A stretch of DNA of 5,177 nt from Clostridia bacterium (GCA_027335515.1 DAHWHT010000101.1:1-5177); one strand, 5' to 3'; counted from the stretch's first letter, positions 1 to 5,102 are shown. The notes: a model not told the origin generated them from the letters alone. Numbers and translations: made by a program.

Positions 1-6
1 GCCTCG

Positions 7-240
7 ATGTTTGCCGGGCTGTCGTTTATCACCGGAAGCCTCATGGCCGCGTCGTCGCCGCCGCTTACGCTCGCCCAGGAGATCGGGGTCGGAGCGGCCA
101 TCGCTTCTGGCACATGGCTGACTCTGCGGGCGTTTCGGGAGATCACAGCGCCCGCCGCAACGGCCGGGGCCGTCGGCATTCCTCCTGTCAACCTCCCGGA
201 TGGGTCGCAAATCGCCTTCCAGCGGCGGTCGGCGGCATGA
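7..240 (+). CDS. Small hydrophobic protein of unknown function, start uncertain (possibly truncated at the window edge)
   Basis: The reading frame gives 77 residues from the first ATG, but it stays open through the two codons before it, so the true start may lie outside the window. An internal ATG at 43 (65 residues) is also possible. The protein has a hydrophobic start (about residues 2-14) and a second hydrophobic stretch at about residues 26-42 (IGVGAAIASGTWLTLRAF) followed by charged residues, which fits one weak membrane segment. Residues 48-60 are Ala/Pro/Gly-rich. It ends in TGA at 238-240, overlapping the next start codon as ATGA, so the two genes are probably translated as a pair. 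I do not recognise a family. A holin-like or minor virion membrane protein is possible but unsupported. Confidence 0.6.
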   Translation: MFAGLSFITGSLMAASSPPLTLAQEIGVGAAIASGTWLTLRAFREITAPAATAGAVGIPPVNLPDGSQIAFQRRSAA

Positions 241-458
241 GTGCTACACTGCGCGCGACGGAGCGGCGGCAGACTCCGGCGGAGATCGAGGCGGGCGCGC
301 GGGCCAGGATGACCAGTGGCATGGAGGCCACCATCCAGGAGATCGTGCGGTACGTCGGGACGCACGCGCAGGGCAAGATCATCCTCGCGTGGCGCCCGGA
401 CGGACAGGTGACGATGGAGCGCCACGAGACGTGGTATCCGCCGCGAGCGCGGGACTGA
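237..458 (+). CDS. Small basic protein of unknown function, 73 residues
   Basis: I chose the ATG at 237 because it overlaps the upstream stop as ATGA, the usual sign of translational coupling in compact phage operons. The frame extends back to an ATG at 114, but that would lie wholly inside the upstream gene. The upstream SD is poor (only GGCGG repeats), so re-initiation by ribosomes finishing the previous gene is the likely route. The protein is Arg-rich at the N-terminus, has a probable long helix at about residues 14-43 (AEIEA...IQEIVRYV), then a short beta-hairpin-like segment (KIILAWRPDGQVTMERHE, residues 47-64) and a basic tail. It has no cysteine and no hydrophobic segment. No family is recognised. 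It is the last gene before the terminator hairpin at 492-519. Confidence 0.65.
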   Translation: MSATLRATERRQTPAEIEAGARARMTSGMEATIQEIVRYVGTHAQGKIILAWRPDGQVTMERHETWYPPRARD

Positions 459-491
459 CCCGGTAGCGAGATTCGGCCATGTGGGACCCAC

Positions 492-519
492 AGGCCAGGG
501 CACGGAGCCCTGGCCTTTT
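492..519 (+). terminator. Rho-independent-type terminator or attenuator hairpin
   Basis: Bases 492-501 (AGGCCAGGGC) pair perfectly with 507-516 (GCCCTGGCCT), giving a 10 bp GC-rich stem with a 5-base loop (ACGGA). The run TTTT at 516-519 follows at once. It begins 33 bases after the stop of the 73-residue gene and ends 38 bases before the next start codon, so it should end or thin out transcription of the first two genes. The T-run is short (four, with one in the stem), so read-through is plausible. A five-base palindrome (GTGGG/CCCAC, 481-491) sits immediately upstream. Confidence 0.8.
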
Positions 520-544
520 CGCGTTTCCGGACCAGGACGCGAGA

Positions 545-550
545 GGGAGG
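545..550 (+). promoter_or_regulatory. Ribosome binding site for the 146-residue membrane protein
   Basis: GGGAGG lies seven bases before the ATG at 558. It decides the start in favour of 558 over the overlapping longer frame beginning at 479, which has no comparable site. Confidence 0.8.
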
Positions 551-557
551 ACATCAG

Positions 558-998
558 ATGTACGGGCGGCGTTCGTGGACGAAGGACCTGATGGGGGCCC
601 TTGGCGCTGTCGCCGTTGGATACGGCGGCGCGACGATGGCCAAGGCCACCGACAAGCCCCTGACCAGCGCCCTGGTGACGACCGGTGTTGGGGTTGCGGG
701 GCTGGTGGTCAAGGACATGCCCCGGAGCCCGCTTCTGCACGAGTTTTGCGAGGGCGCCGGCTACGGGGGGCTTTCCTACTTCGGAACCTGGACGGCGGCC
801 AACACGCCGACCATCGGCGGCAAGCCCGCCGGCAGCGTGCCCCTGCAGGACATCGCCAGCAGCAGCGGTGCGGCTGCGGCCATTGCCGCCGCCCGTGCGC
901 GTGCGGCTGCGGCGGCTGCCGGGGCGCAGGGGGCGGCTCCGACGCCGGCACAGCCCCAGGGGGCCCCACTGTTCGCCTCTGACCAGACGGACTACTGA
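558..998 (+). CDS. Gly/Ala-rich membrane protein, putative virion membrane component
   Basis: This 146-residue protein starts with a basic N-terminus (MYGRRSWTKD). Two glycine-rich hydrophobic segments follow, at about residues 11-27 (LMGALGAVAVGYGGATM) and 37-51 (SALVTTGVGVAGLVV), and a weaker third lies at about 66-80 (AGYGGLSYFGTWTA). The C-terminal third is low complexity: an Ala/Arg helix-forming stretch at 104-121, then an Ala/Pro/Gln linker and an acidic end (SDQTDY). The fold is therefore probably a small helical hairpin in a membrane with a flexible soluble tail. It is the first gene after the terminator and lies 45 bases upstream of the largest structural candidate. In tailless membrane-containing phages, small hydrophobic proteins of this size are virion membrane components, and that is my preferred inference. 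A holin is an alternative. No family is recognised. Confidence 0.7.
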   Translation: MYGRRSWTKDLMGALGAVAVGYGGATMAKATDKPLTSALVTTGVGVAGLVVKDMPRSPLLHEFCEGAGYGGLSYFGTWTAANTPTIGGKPAGSVPLQDIASSSGAAAAIAAARARAAAAAAGAQGAAPTPAQPQGAPLFASDQTDY

Positions 999-1029
999 CC
1001 CGCGCCCTGATTCGGACTCGCAAAGACCT

Positions 1030-1035
1030 GGAGGT
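1030..1035 (+). promoter_or_regulatory. Strong ribosome binding site for the 430-residue protein
   Basis: GGAGGT lies eight bases before the ATG at 1044. It is one of the two best matches to the anti-SD consensus in the window, as expected for a protein made in high amounts. Confidence 0.85.
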
Positions 1036-1043
1036 AGAAAGCC

Positions 1044-2336
1044 ATGGCCCAGGCGCGTGATTTCCCGGTTCTGTTTCCGCTGTACGACATCACGATCTAC
1101 GACCTGAACGCCGCCTCTACGGGCGTGCAGTCCCCTGTCACGGGATCGCAGGGGGCCTCCGGTGACAACACCTATATCGAGGTGACGGCCAACACCATCC
1201 CCGGCAACACCAGCGCCCTGCCGTCTGGCCTCGGCGCCGAGGTGTTGTTCGTCGAGTGCATCTCGCCCGTTGTGACCAACGGGGGCGCCGTGGTGTACCC
1301 CGACTTCCAGTGGAGCCCTCAGCCGGACGGCGTGGACCTGTCCAGCCCGACCCCGGCAAACCGGTGCTTCATTGACGGCTCCTATGGCGGCAACATGTGC
1401 CCGCCCCGGGCGCAGACGGTCGGCCGCCAGCGTGCCGGCATCATCGGCGTAAGCCTCCGCTCTTTGCTGAACGACGTGCGCAACGGCAAGCGCGTCGGCT
1501 CCATGGCTACGAAGGCCACCGGGTGGAAGTACATCTCCACCTTCCAGGCGAAGCTGTACTCCAAGCGCGGCTGGGGCGCCTCGGTTTCGGGCGACACCGT
1601 GCAGACCCCGGCGCGTCTGATCTTCTGGGGCGAGCGGTACACCGACCGCATGCTGGCGCCTCTGGCGGCAAGTTGGAACGGTGCGTTCTCGATCACCTCC
1701 CTGCGCCGCTACTTGGAGCAGGATCAGGTGCCCATGACCCTCTCGGGCGTCCAGGGCGGGACGGTGACGGTCGCCGACCTCCCCACCCTCTCGGGCGGAT
1801 ACCAACAGCGTGGCGACGTGATCTTCCGCGACATGCGCTTCGCCGTGAACGATGTCGCCACGGCCTCCTCCAGCGCGTTCCCGCTGACCAACAGCCAACA
1901 GGCGGGCGGCAAGAGCGGAAACGTCTCGACCAGCTACTCCAGCGACCTGGGCTTCCCGTTCGCCCCGGTGAACGGCCAGCCGGCCAACGCCAAGAGCGCC
2001 GTCATCCTGCAGAAGCTCGGCATCATCCCGGGCATCGCCAACCTGGCCTACTTCGGGCTCGACTTCGGCGGCACCCTCGTTCCCGACCCGAACGGCTGGC
2101 CCGTGGGGGAGAACGTTGACCTGTTCGCCTACGGCCAGGTCCAGGACCTGCGGAACCAGAGCGAGCTGTACTACAGCATCCCCGACCTGGAGAACGAGAT
2201 CATCGTCTACGGCGAGAACGCCTCGATCTTCGTGTCTGGCAATGGTACGGCCATCGCCTCCGGGGATGCGTCCGTGGCTGAGGTTGGAGTTGCCGTGCAG
2301 ACCTCGGGCGCCGTCGCCCCTGGGCGGCAGGGGTAG
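1044..2336 (+). CDS. Putative major virion protein (candidate jelly-roll major capsid protein)
   Basis: This 430-residue protein is the largest in the window, with no signal peptide and no membrane segment. It begins with a short strand-rich stretch (residues 7-21) and a Ser/Thr/Gly-rich loop. The rest is dominated by alternating hydrophobic/polar strands joined by Gly/Asn/Pro loops, for example 63-70, 163-171, 190-195, 258-268, 335-343, 386-397 and 411-420. Aromatic-rich patches occur at 192-211. Only three cysteines are present (72, 108, 119). Size, beta content, strong SD and position after a membrane protein and before several small beta-rich genes fit the major capsid protein of a tailless double-jelly-roll phage, whose known members run from about 270 to 430 residues. 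I see no HK97-type coat features, no catalytic motif and no obvious internal repeat. The capsid role is an inference; a spike or receptor-binding protein is the main alternative. A small GC-rich hairpin overlaps its stop. Confidence 0.65.
   Translation: MAQARDFPVLFPLYDITIYDLNAASTGVQSPVTGSQGASGDNTYIEVTANTIPGNTSALPSGLGAEVLFVECISPVVTNGGAVVYPDFQWSPQPDGVDLSSPTPANRCFIDGSYGGNMCPPRAQTVGRQRAGIIGVSLRSLLNDVRNGKRVGSMATKATGWKYISTFQAKLYSKRGWGASVSGDTVQTPARLIFWGERYTDRMLAPLAASWNGAFSITSLRRYLEQDQVPMTLSGVQGGTVTVADLPTLSGGYQQRGDVIFRDMRFAVNDVATASSSAFPLTNSQQAGGKSGNVSTSYSSDLGFPFAPVNGQPANAKSAVILQKLGIIPGIANLAYFGLDFGGTLVPDPNGWPVGENVDLFAYGQVQDLRNQSELYYSIPDLENEIIVYGENASIFVSGNGTAIASGDASVAEVGVAVQTSGAVAPGRQG
2317..2333 (+). 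other. GC-rich hairpin at the 3' end of the 430-residue gene
   Basis: CCCCTG (2317-2322) pairs with CAGGGG (2328-2333) around the loop GGCGG, just before the TAG at 2334. There is no T-run, so it is not a classical terminator. It could be an mRNA stability or processing element between a highly expressed gene and lower-expressed downstream genes, or chance in GC-rich coding DNA. Confidence 0.3.
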
Positions 2337-2356
2337 GACCCAGAGAACGCATGTGT

Positions 2357-2364
2357 GGAGGTGA
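2357..2364 (+). promoter_or_regulatory. Ribosome binding site that sets the start of the 101-residue gene
   Basis: GGAGGTGA is an extended match to the anti-SD sequence, seven bases before the ATG at 2372. It lies downstream of the in-frame ATG at 2351, so that earlier codon cannot use it, and the start is placed at 2372 (a second ATG follows at 2375). Confidence 0.85.
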
Positions 2365-2371
2365 AAGAACG

Positions 2372-2677
2372 ATGATGAACCCCACCCTGAACTCCAGCGG
2401 CTTCGTGTTCGTGGCCACAGCCGCTGCCGGGCAGACGTTGCCGCAGAAGGCGGCCATCCTGCTGAACTGCGCCCTGTCCAGCGGAAGCGGCACGGCGGTC
2501 GCCACCTTCGTGGACCAGACCATCCAGACCACTGCGCCGTCCGCCTCGGGCCAGGTGCAGTTCACCGGCACGGGCACGGCCCCGTCCGATGCGCTGACCT
2601 TCGACTCGGCGCTGACAGTGGACGACGAGATCGTGGGCACCTACGTTCCGCGCGCCGCGTTCCCGCGGGCCTCGTAA
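2372..2677 (+). CDS. Small beta-rich virion-like protein of unknown function, 101 residues
   Basis: The start at 2372 is fixed by the SD at 2357-2364. The protein is rich in Ala, Ser, Thr and Gly, poor in Lys/Arg, and consists almost wholly of predicted strands with short polar turns: 10-16 (GFVFVAT), 27-34, 41-48 (TAVATFVD), 60-66 (GQVQFTG), 73-79 and 86-92. This pattern fits a single small beta sandwich or jelly roll. It has one cysteine (33) and no membrane segment or catalytic motif. It lies 35 bases after the large candidate capsid gene and 46 bases before the duplicated-domain gene. A small capsid-decorating, cement or vertex protein is a reasonable guess from position and composition alone. 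No family is recognised. Confidence 0.7.
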   Translation: MMNPTLNSSGFVFVATAAAGQTLPQKAAILLNCALSSGSGTAVATFVDQTIQTTAPSASGQVQFTGTGTAPSDALTFDSALTVDDEIVGTYVPRAAFPRAS

Positions 2678-2709
2678 GCCCGGCGTCCCGGCCCGCATCC
2701 GAGCGAGGG

Positions 2710-2717
2710 AGAGGTGA
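2710..2717 (+). promoter_or_regulatory. Ribosome binding site for the 327-residue protein
   Basis: AGAGGTGA lies six bases before the ATG at 2724 and is the last part of a purine-rich run starting at about 2701. It supports 2724 as the start. Confidence 0.8.
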
Positions 2718-2723
2718 GTCTCC

Positions 2724-3707
2724 ATGGGCTCGGCCTTCACGCAGGCTGACGCCATCCTGTTCAGCAAGAATTGGTACACGCACGCCGTTTACACCTACGG
2801 GCCGGTGACGCTGGCCAAAGGCACGACCGTCATCTTCTCGGCGGAATCCTGGACGCCGGCCAACGGCCCGGAGTGGCAGGCGGAGCTCATGGCCGTCTGG
2901 GTCACGCAGAACGCGGGCGTGCAACTGTCCTGGACCGCCGATAATCAGGCATACAACCAGGGCGCCACGCTCGGGTTCACCGACGCCGCCCCCGGCGGGT
3001 TGCGGCGGCTTCCGGTCTATGCCCGCGCTGTGCGGCAACTGTCCATGACGGCTACGGCCGCAGCGGCGGTGGACGACTTCCAACTGAACTACGAGATCGT
3101 CTACCGCAAGCTGACCGTGGCCGACCAACTGCTCTATGGATACGCGCCCAGCAGTCATCTGCTGGCGCTGGCGCAGTCCGGCGGTGTCACCGAGCAGTCC
3201 ATTCGTGACCTTGTGGCCAAGGGCACCGCGCCCGTGACCTGGCGAGCGCAGGCAGACCGCACACTGCTGCGGCTGGGCGACCATGCCGCCAGCGGCCTAT
3301 ACCACGTCACGGCGTCCACGACCACGGCGGGCACCCTGTTCCTGACCGCCACGCGGACGGGCGACGAGTTCTTGATCCTTGAGGACATCGCCATGCCGGC
3401 CGCCAGTGCTATCACCCTGTACGGGACGCGGGACGAGGACGACAGTCTCGTGCAGGTCAGTGGGGCGGCGTTCGGCCAGGCCGACTACCAGCCGTGGCCC
3501 ATGCGCTATATCGCCAAGAGCCGGGTGTCATTCTCGGCGAGCGCCGCCAGCACGCTCACAAGTGTTCCCGTCTACATCCGCATCGGCCGCTATCGACTGA
3601 CCGACCTCTGGCAGGCGCGCCTCGCCCTGGGGACCCCCCAGCAGCCAGCCGCGCTTGCGAGCCTGCCGGCCAAGACCGTGGCGCAGGTGGCTGGTGGCGT
3701 CCAATGA
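2724..3707 (+). CDS. Virion-like protein made of two tandem similar beta domains
   Basis: This 327-residue protein has two halves that line up with an offset of about 162 residues. In the first half, residues 97-139 run from PVYARAVRQLSMTATA to KLTVADQLLYG. In the second, residues 259-303 run from PMRYIAKSRVSFSASA to RLTDLWQARLALG. Shared positions include the Pro, an Ala five residues on, S-x-[TS]-A-[TS]-A, an Ile-containing strand, then [YR]-[RK]-L-T and a short helix ending L-x-G. Earlier, VQLSWTAD (66-73) matches ITLYGTRD (230-237). Each half looks like a beta sandwich capped by a helix. Residues 141-170 form a helical linker, and the C-terminal 24 residues are Ala/Pro-rich. Two fused similar beta domains recall double-jelly-roll capsid proteins, so this is the rival to the 430-residue protein for the capsid role; a minor capsid, spike or penton protein is also possible. 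The stop overlaps the next start as ATGA. Confidence 0.7.
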   Translation: MGSAFTQADAILFSKNWYTHAVYTYGPVTLAKGTTVIFSAESWTPANGPEWQAELMAVWVTQNAGVQLSWTADNQAYNQGATLGFTDAAPGGLRRLPVYARAVRQLSMTATAAAAVDDFQLNYEIVYRKLTVADQLLYGYAPSSHLLALAQSGGVTEQSIRDLVAKGTAPVTWRAQADRTLLRLGDHAASGLYHVTASTTTAGTLFLTATRTGDEFLILEDIAMPAASAITLYGTRDEDDSLVQVSGAAFGQADYQPWPMRYIAKSRVSFSASAASTLTSVPVYIRIGRYRLTDLWQARLALGTPQQPAALASLPAKTVAQVAGGVQ

Positions 3708-4411
3708 GCGCCGCGCCGACGCTGGCCGAGCGCGAGTCCACGCTGCAGACGTTGCACCAGAACCTCTGGGAGCGAATCGCGCGCCCTGGGTCGCTCACTG
3801 GCGAGCAGGTGATGGCCGCGCTCCTCTCCCAACTGGTGCAGCAAAACGCAGATATCCTCGCCGCGCTCAAGGGCGGGTCCATGCAGGTTTCCTCGGTGAG
3901 TCCCGGCGGCCTGGGGAACGTCGTGCTGACGGTTTCCTTCCCGCTGGCGCCGTCGGAGACAAACAACCTCATCGCCGCCACGCCGTCCCTGTCCGGCTAC
4001 CGGGCGGGCGCCGCCATCCAGTTCCCCACGTTGGTATCGGCGGGGTCGGACGCCACCGTGACCATCCCGCCCCCGGCGGGACAGGTGCTTGGGATGCTGG
4101 GCCTGTTCAGCATCAGCAGCACCGCCGAGGGCGCGGGCGTGAAGATCACGGCGTTTCAGGACGGCCTGCCGCTGGTGGGAACGCAGGGCTTTGCGCTGGG
4201 TCCGGCCGTGGCGTTCCCGGTGCCCGGGTACGTCGTCACCACCGGACTGGAAATCGTGATGACCAACCCGAGCAGCCAGGATGTGACGGTCTGGATGGGC
4301 GGGGTGGCCCTGACGGTGACGCGCCAGTTCTATGACGACATCCTGACCAAGCTGCAAGACCAGGCGTGGAACATGGTGCTCAACGCCTTTGGGTTGGTGT
4401 TGCCGTCGTGA
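3704..4411 (+). CDS. Helical-stem plus beta-domain protein, putative vertex or spike component
   Basis: The ATG at 3704 overlaps the previous stop (ATGA), and GGTGG at 3693-3697 can serve as SD. The frame extends upstream to 3494, but that part lies inside the previous gene. The 235-residue product has amphipathic helices at about residues 5-26 and 33-56, with hydrophobic residues spaced as in a helical bundle or coiled coil (L7, L14, L17, L21, then L40, L41, L44, I51, L52, L55). A Gly/Ser hinge (57-71) leads into a beta-rich domain (72-206) and a final helix (208-229). This order suggests an oligomeric stalk carrying or anchoring a beta sandwich, as in vertex, penton or spike proteins. The junction of last strand and helix (ALTVTRQFYDDILTKL) resembles the domain ends of the upstream 327-residue protein. 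No signal peptide, no cysteine and no catalytic motif is seen. The function is inferred only. Confidence 0.68.
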   Translation: MSAAPTLAERESTLQTLHQNLWERIARPGSLTGEQVMAALLSQLVQQNADILAALKGGSMQVSSVSPGGLGNVVLTVSFPLAPSETNNLIAATPSLSGYRAGAAIQFPTLVSAGSDATVTIPPPAGQVLGMLGLFSISSTAEGAGVKITAFQDGLPLVGTQGFALGPAVAFPVPGYVVTTGLEIVMTNPSSQDVTVWMGGVALTVTRQFYDDILTKLQDQAWNMVLNAFGLVLPS

Positions 4412-4653
4412 AGGTATATCGCTGCCAGGACCACGGGTTCGAGTTGCGGCTTTCCACTGGACCGGACGGCCGCGAGAAGCGCCATCTCATTGCGCCCACC
4501 CCCGTCATGGCGGCCGGGTCCAACCAGGGCATCCCGCCTGACTGCGCACTGCCCGTTTGCCCCACCGCCGACCTGCAGGCCGGAGGGATGCACCGGCGGG
4601 CTCCGGGCGGCGGGTTGCTGGCCGGCACATGCCGCATCGTGGAGGTGGAGTAA
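4408..4653 (+). CDS. Small Cys/His-containing protein of unknown function, 81 residues
   Basis: I chose the GTG at 4408 because it overlaps the previous stop as GTGA, matching the coupling seen at 3704. An in-frame ATG at 4366 would overlap the upstream gene by 46 bases. The protein has four cysteines (6, 46, 51, 75) and histidines at 9, 26 and 62. The start YRCQDHGFE gives C-x2-H, and DCALPVCP gives C-x4-C, so a metal-bound or disulfide-stabilised mini-domain is possible, though the spacing is not that of a classical zinc ribbon. Short strands flank the Cys positions (residues 2-5, 11-15, 76-80). Its neighbours are almost cysteine-free, so it stands out. Its stop TAA is directly followed by the ATG of the next gene, and its last codons contain that gene's SD. 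The function is unknown. Confidence 0.65.
   Translation: MKVYRCQDHGFELRLSTGPDGREKRHLIAPTPVMAAGSNQGIPPDCALPVCPTADLQAGGMHRRAPGGGLLAGTCRIVEVE
4641..4649 (+). promoter_or_regulatory. Ribosome binding site inside the end of the 81-residue gene
   Basis: GGAGGTGGA lies within the last codons (V-E-V-E) of the upstream gene and four to eight bases before the ATG at 4654, which abuts the upstream stop (TAAATG). It sets the start of the 117-residue protein and couples the two genes. Confidence 0.8.
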
Positions 4654-5007
4654 ATGGACCTTGGTCTTGGGGACCTGCAGTACACCCTCATCCCCGACCA
4701 AACCCTCTCCAACCAGGCGGCGGCCACCACATTCGCCACGGCTTCGGCTACTTCCGTCGAGGCCCCCTGGGGCGGGACGGCCACCATCCGCATCGTCCTG
4801 GCCACTTCCTCCACCCTCGAACTGCGGGTGACGCCCAGCGGCGGGTCCGAGGTGACGGGTGGGCTGTTCAATGACGGCGACACCCTGACGGCCGGCAACG
4901 GCTACGACTTCGACTTCACCATCGCGTCGGGTTCCAAGTACGGCTTCCGGGTCGCCACGGCACAGAGCGGCGACCTCGAAATGGCCGTCTCGGCGTCTCG
5001 CGTGTAG
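4654..5007 (+). CDS. Small single beta-domain protein, candidate penton or decoration protein
   Basis: This 117-residue protein shows strands with Gly/Ser/Asn turns along its whole length: residues 7-13, 42-50 (TATIRIVLA), 53-60 (TLELRVT), 84-91 (YDFDFTI), 95-101 (KYGFRVA) and 107-112. It is acidic, lacks cysteine, and has no membrane segment or signal peptide. The segment from 71 to 100 alternates loop (FNDGDTLTAGNG) and paired strands, as in compact beta sandwiches used as phage decoration or vertex proteins. The size is close to that of known single jelly-roll penton proteins such as PRD1 P31 (about 126 residues), but I see no sequence identity that would prove it. The strand pair at 42-60 resembles in pattern hairpins in the 327- and 235-residue proteins. 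It is followed by 106 bases without a clear gene. Confidence 0.68.
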   Translation: MDLGLGDLQYTLIPDQTLSNQAAATTFATASATSVEAPWGGTATIRIVLATSSTLELRVTPSGGSEVTGGLFNDGDTLTAGNGYDFDFTIASGSKYGFRVATAQSGDLEMAVSASRV

Positions 5008-5102
5008 GCGCGGAGAGGGGGCGCCGGGCCGGGACACAACGAATCTGGTAGGCAGCAACAACCAGACGACACTCGTGGTCCGCACGATGCCGCAGACGGG
5101 AT
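5008..5102 (+). other. Intergenic stretch with no start-codon-supported gene
   Basis: This is the longest gap in the cluster after 459-557. It starts with a G-rich, self-complementary run (about 5017-5033, containing GGCGCC and CCGGGCCGGG) and then becomes less GC-rich. The +2 frame reads a protein-like end from 5039 to the TGA at 5102-5104 (TNLVGSNNQTTLVVRTMPQTG) but has no good start codon. I see no terminator with a T-run and no recognisable promoter. Confidence 0.35.

Noticed and set aside
481..491. GTGGGACCCAC palindrome as an operator site
   Set aside because: Five-base arms around one base are common by chance in GC-rich DNA, and no second copy was noticed in the window.
479..982. A 167-codon frame on the + strand beginning inside the terminator hairpin
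   Set aside because: It has no SD, runs through the terminator, and overlaps the membrane-protein gene in another frame. Its product is Arg/Gly/Ala/Cys-rich low complexity, typical of a shadow frame in GC-rich DNA.
1397..2119. A 240-codon + strand frame inside the 430-residue gene
   Set aside because: The product is Arg/Pro/His-rich with no strand pattern and no SD; it is a GC-driven shadow of the real gene.
2351..2371. Earlier ATG as the start of the 101-residue gene
   Set aside because: The extended SD GGAGGTGA lies after this ATG and at the right distance only from 2372.
2562..3284. A 240-codon minus-strand frame opposite the 101- and 327-residue genes
   Set aside because: It lies antisense to two genes with good SDs and duplicated-domain evidence, and its composition is Arg/Gly-rich without fold-like patterning.
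3590..4357. A 255-codon minus-strand frame opposite the 235-residue gene
   Set aside because: It is rich in Arg, His and Gly with no recognisable motif. All supported genes are on the + strand, and long antisense frames are common at this GC content.
4366..4407. Earlier ATG as the start of the 81-residue gene
   Set aside because: It would overlap the upstream gene by 46 bases without a clear SD; the GTGA overlap at 4408 matches the pattern of neighbouring genes.
4330..5085. A 251-codon minus-strand frame opposite the 81- and 117-residue genes
   Set aside because: It covers two + strand genes linked by TAAATG and an SD. Its product is low complexity and it lacks support of its own.
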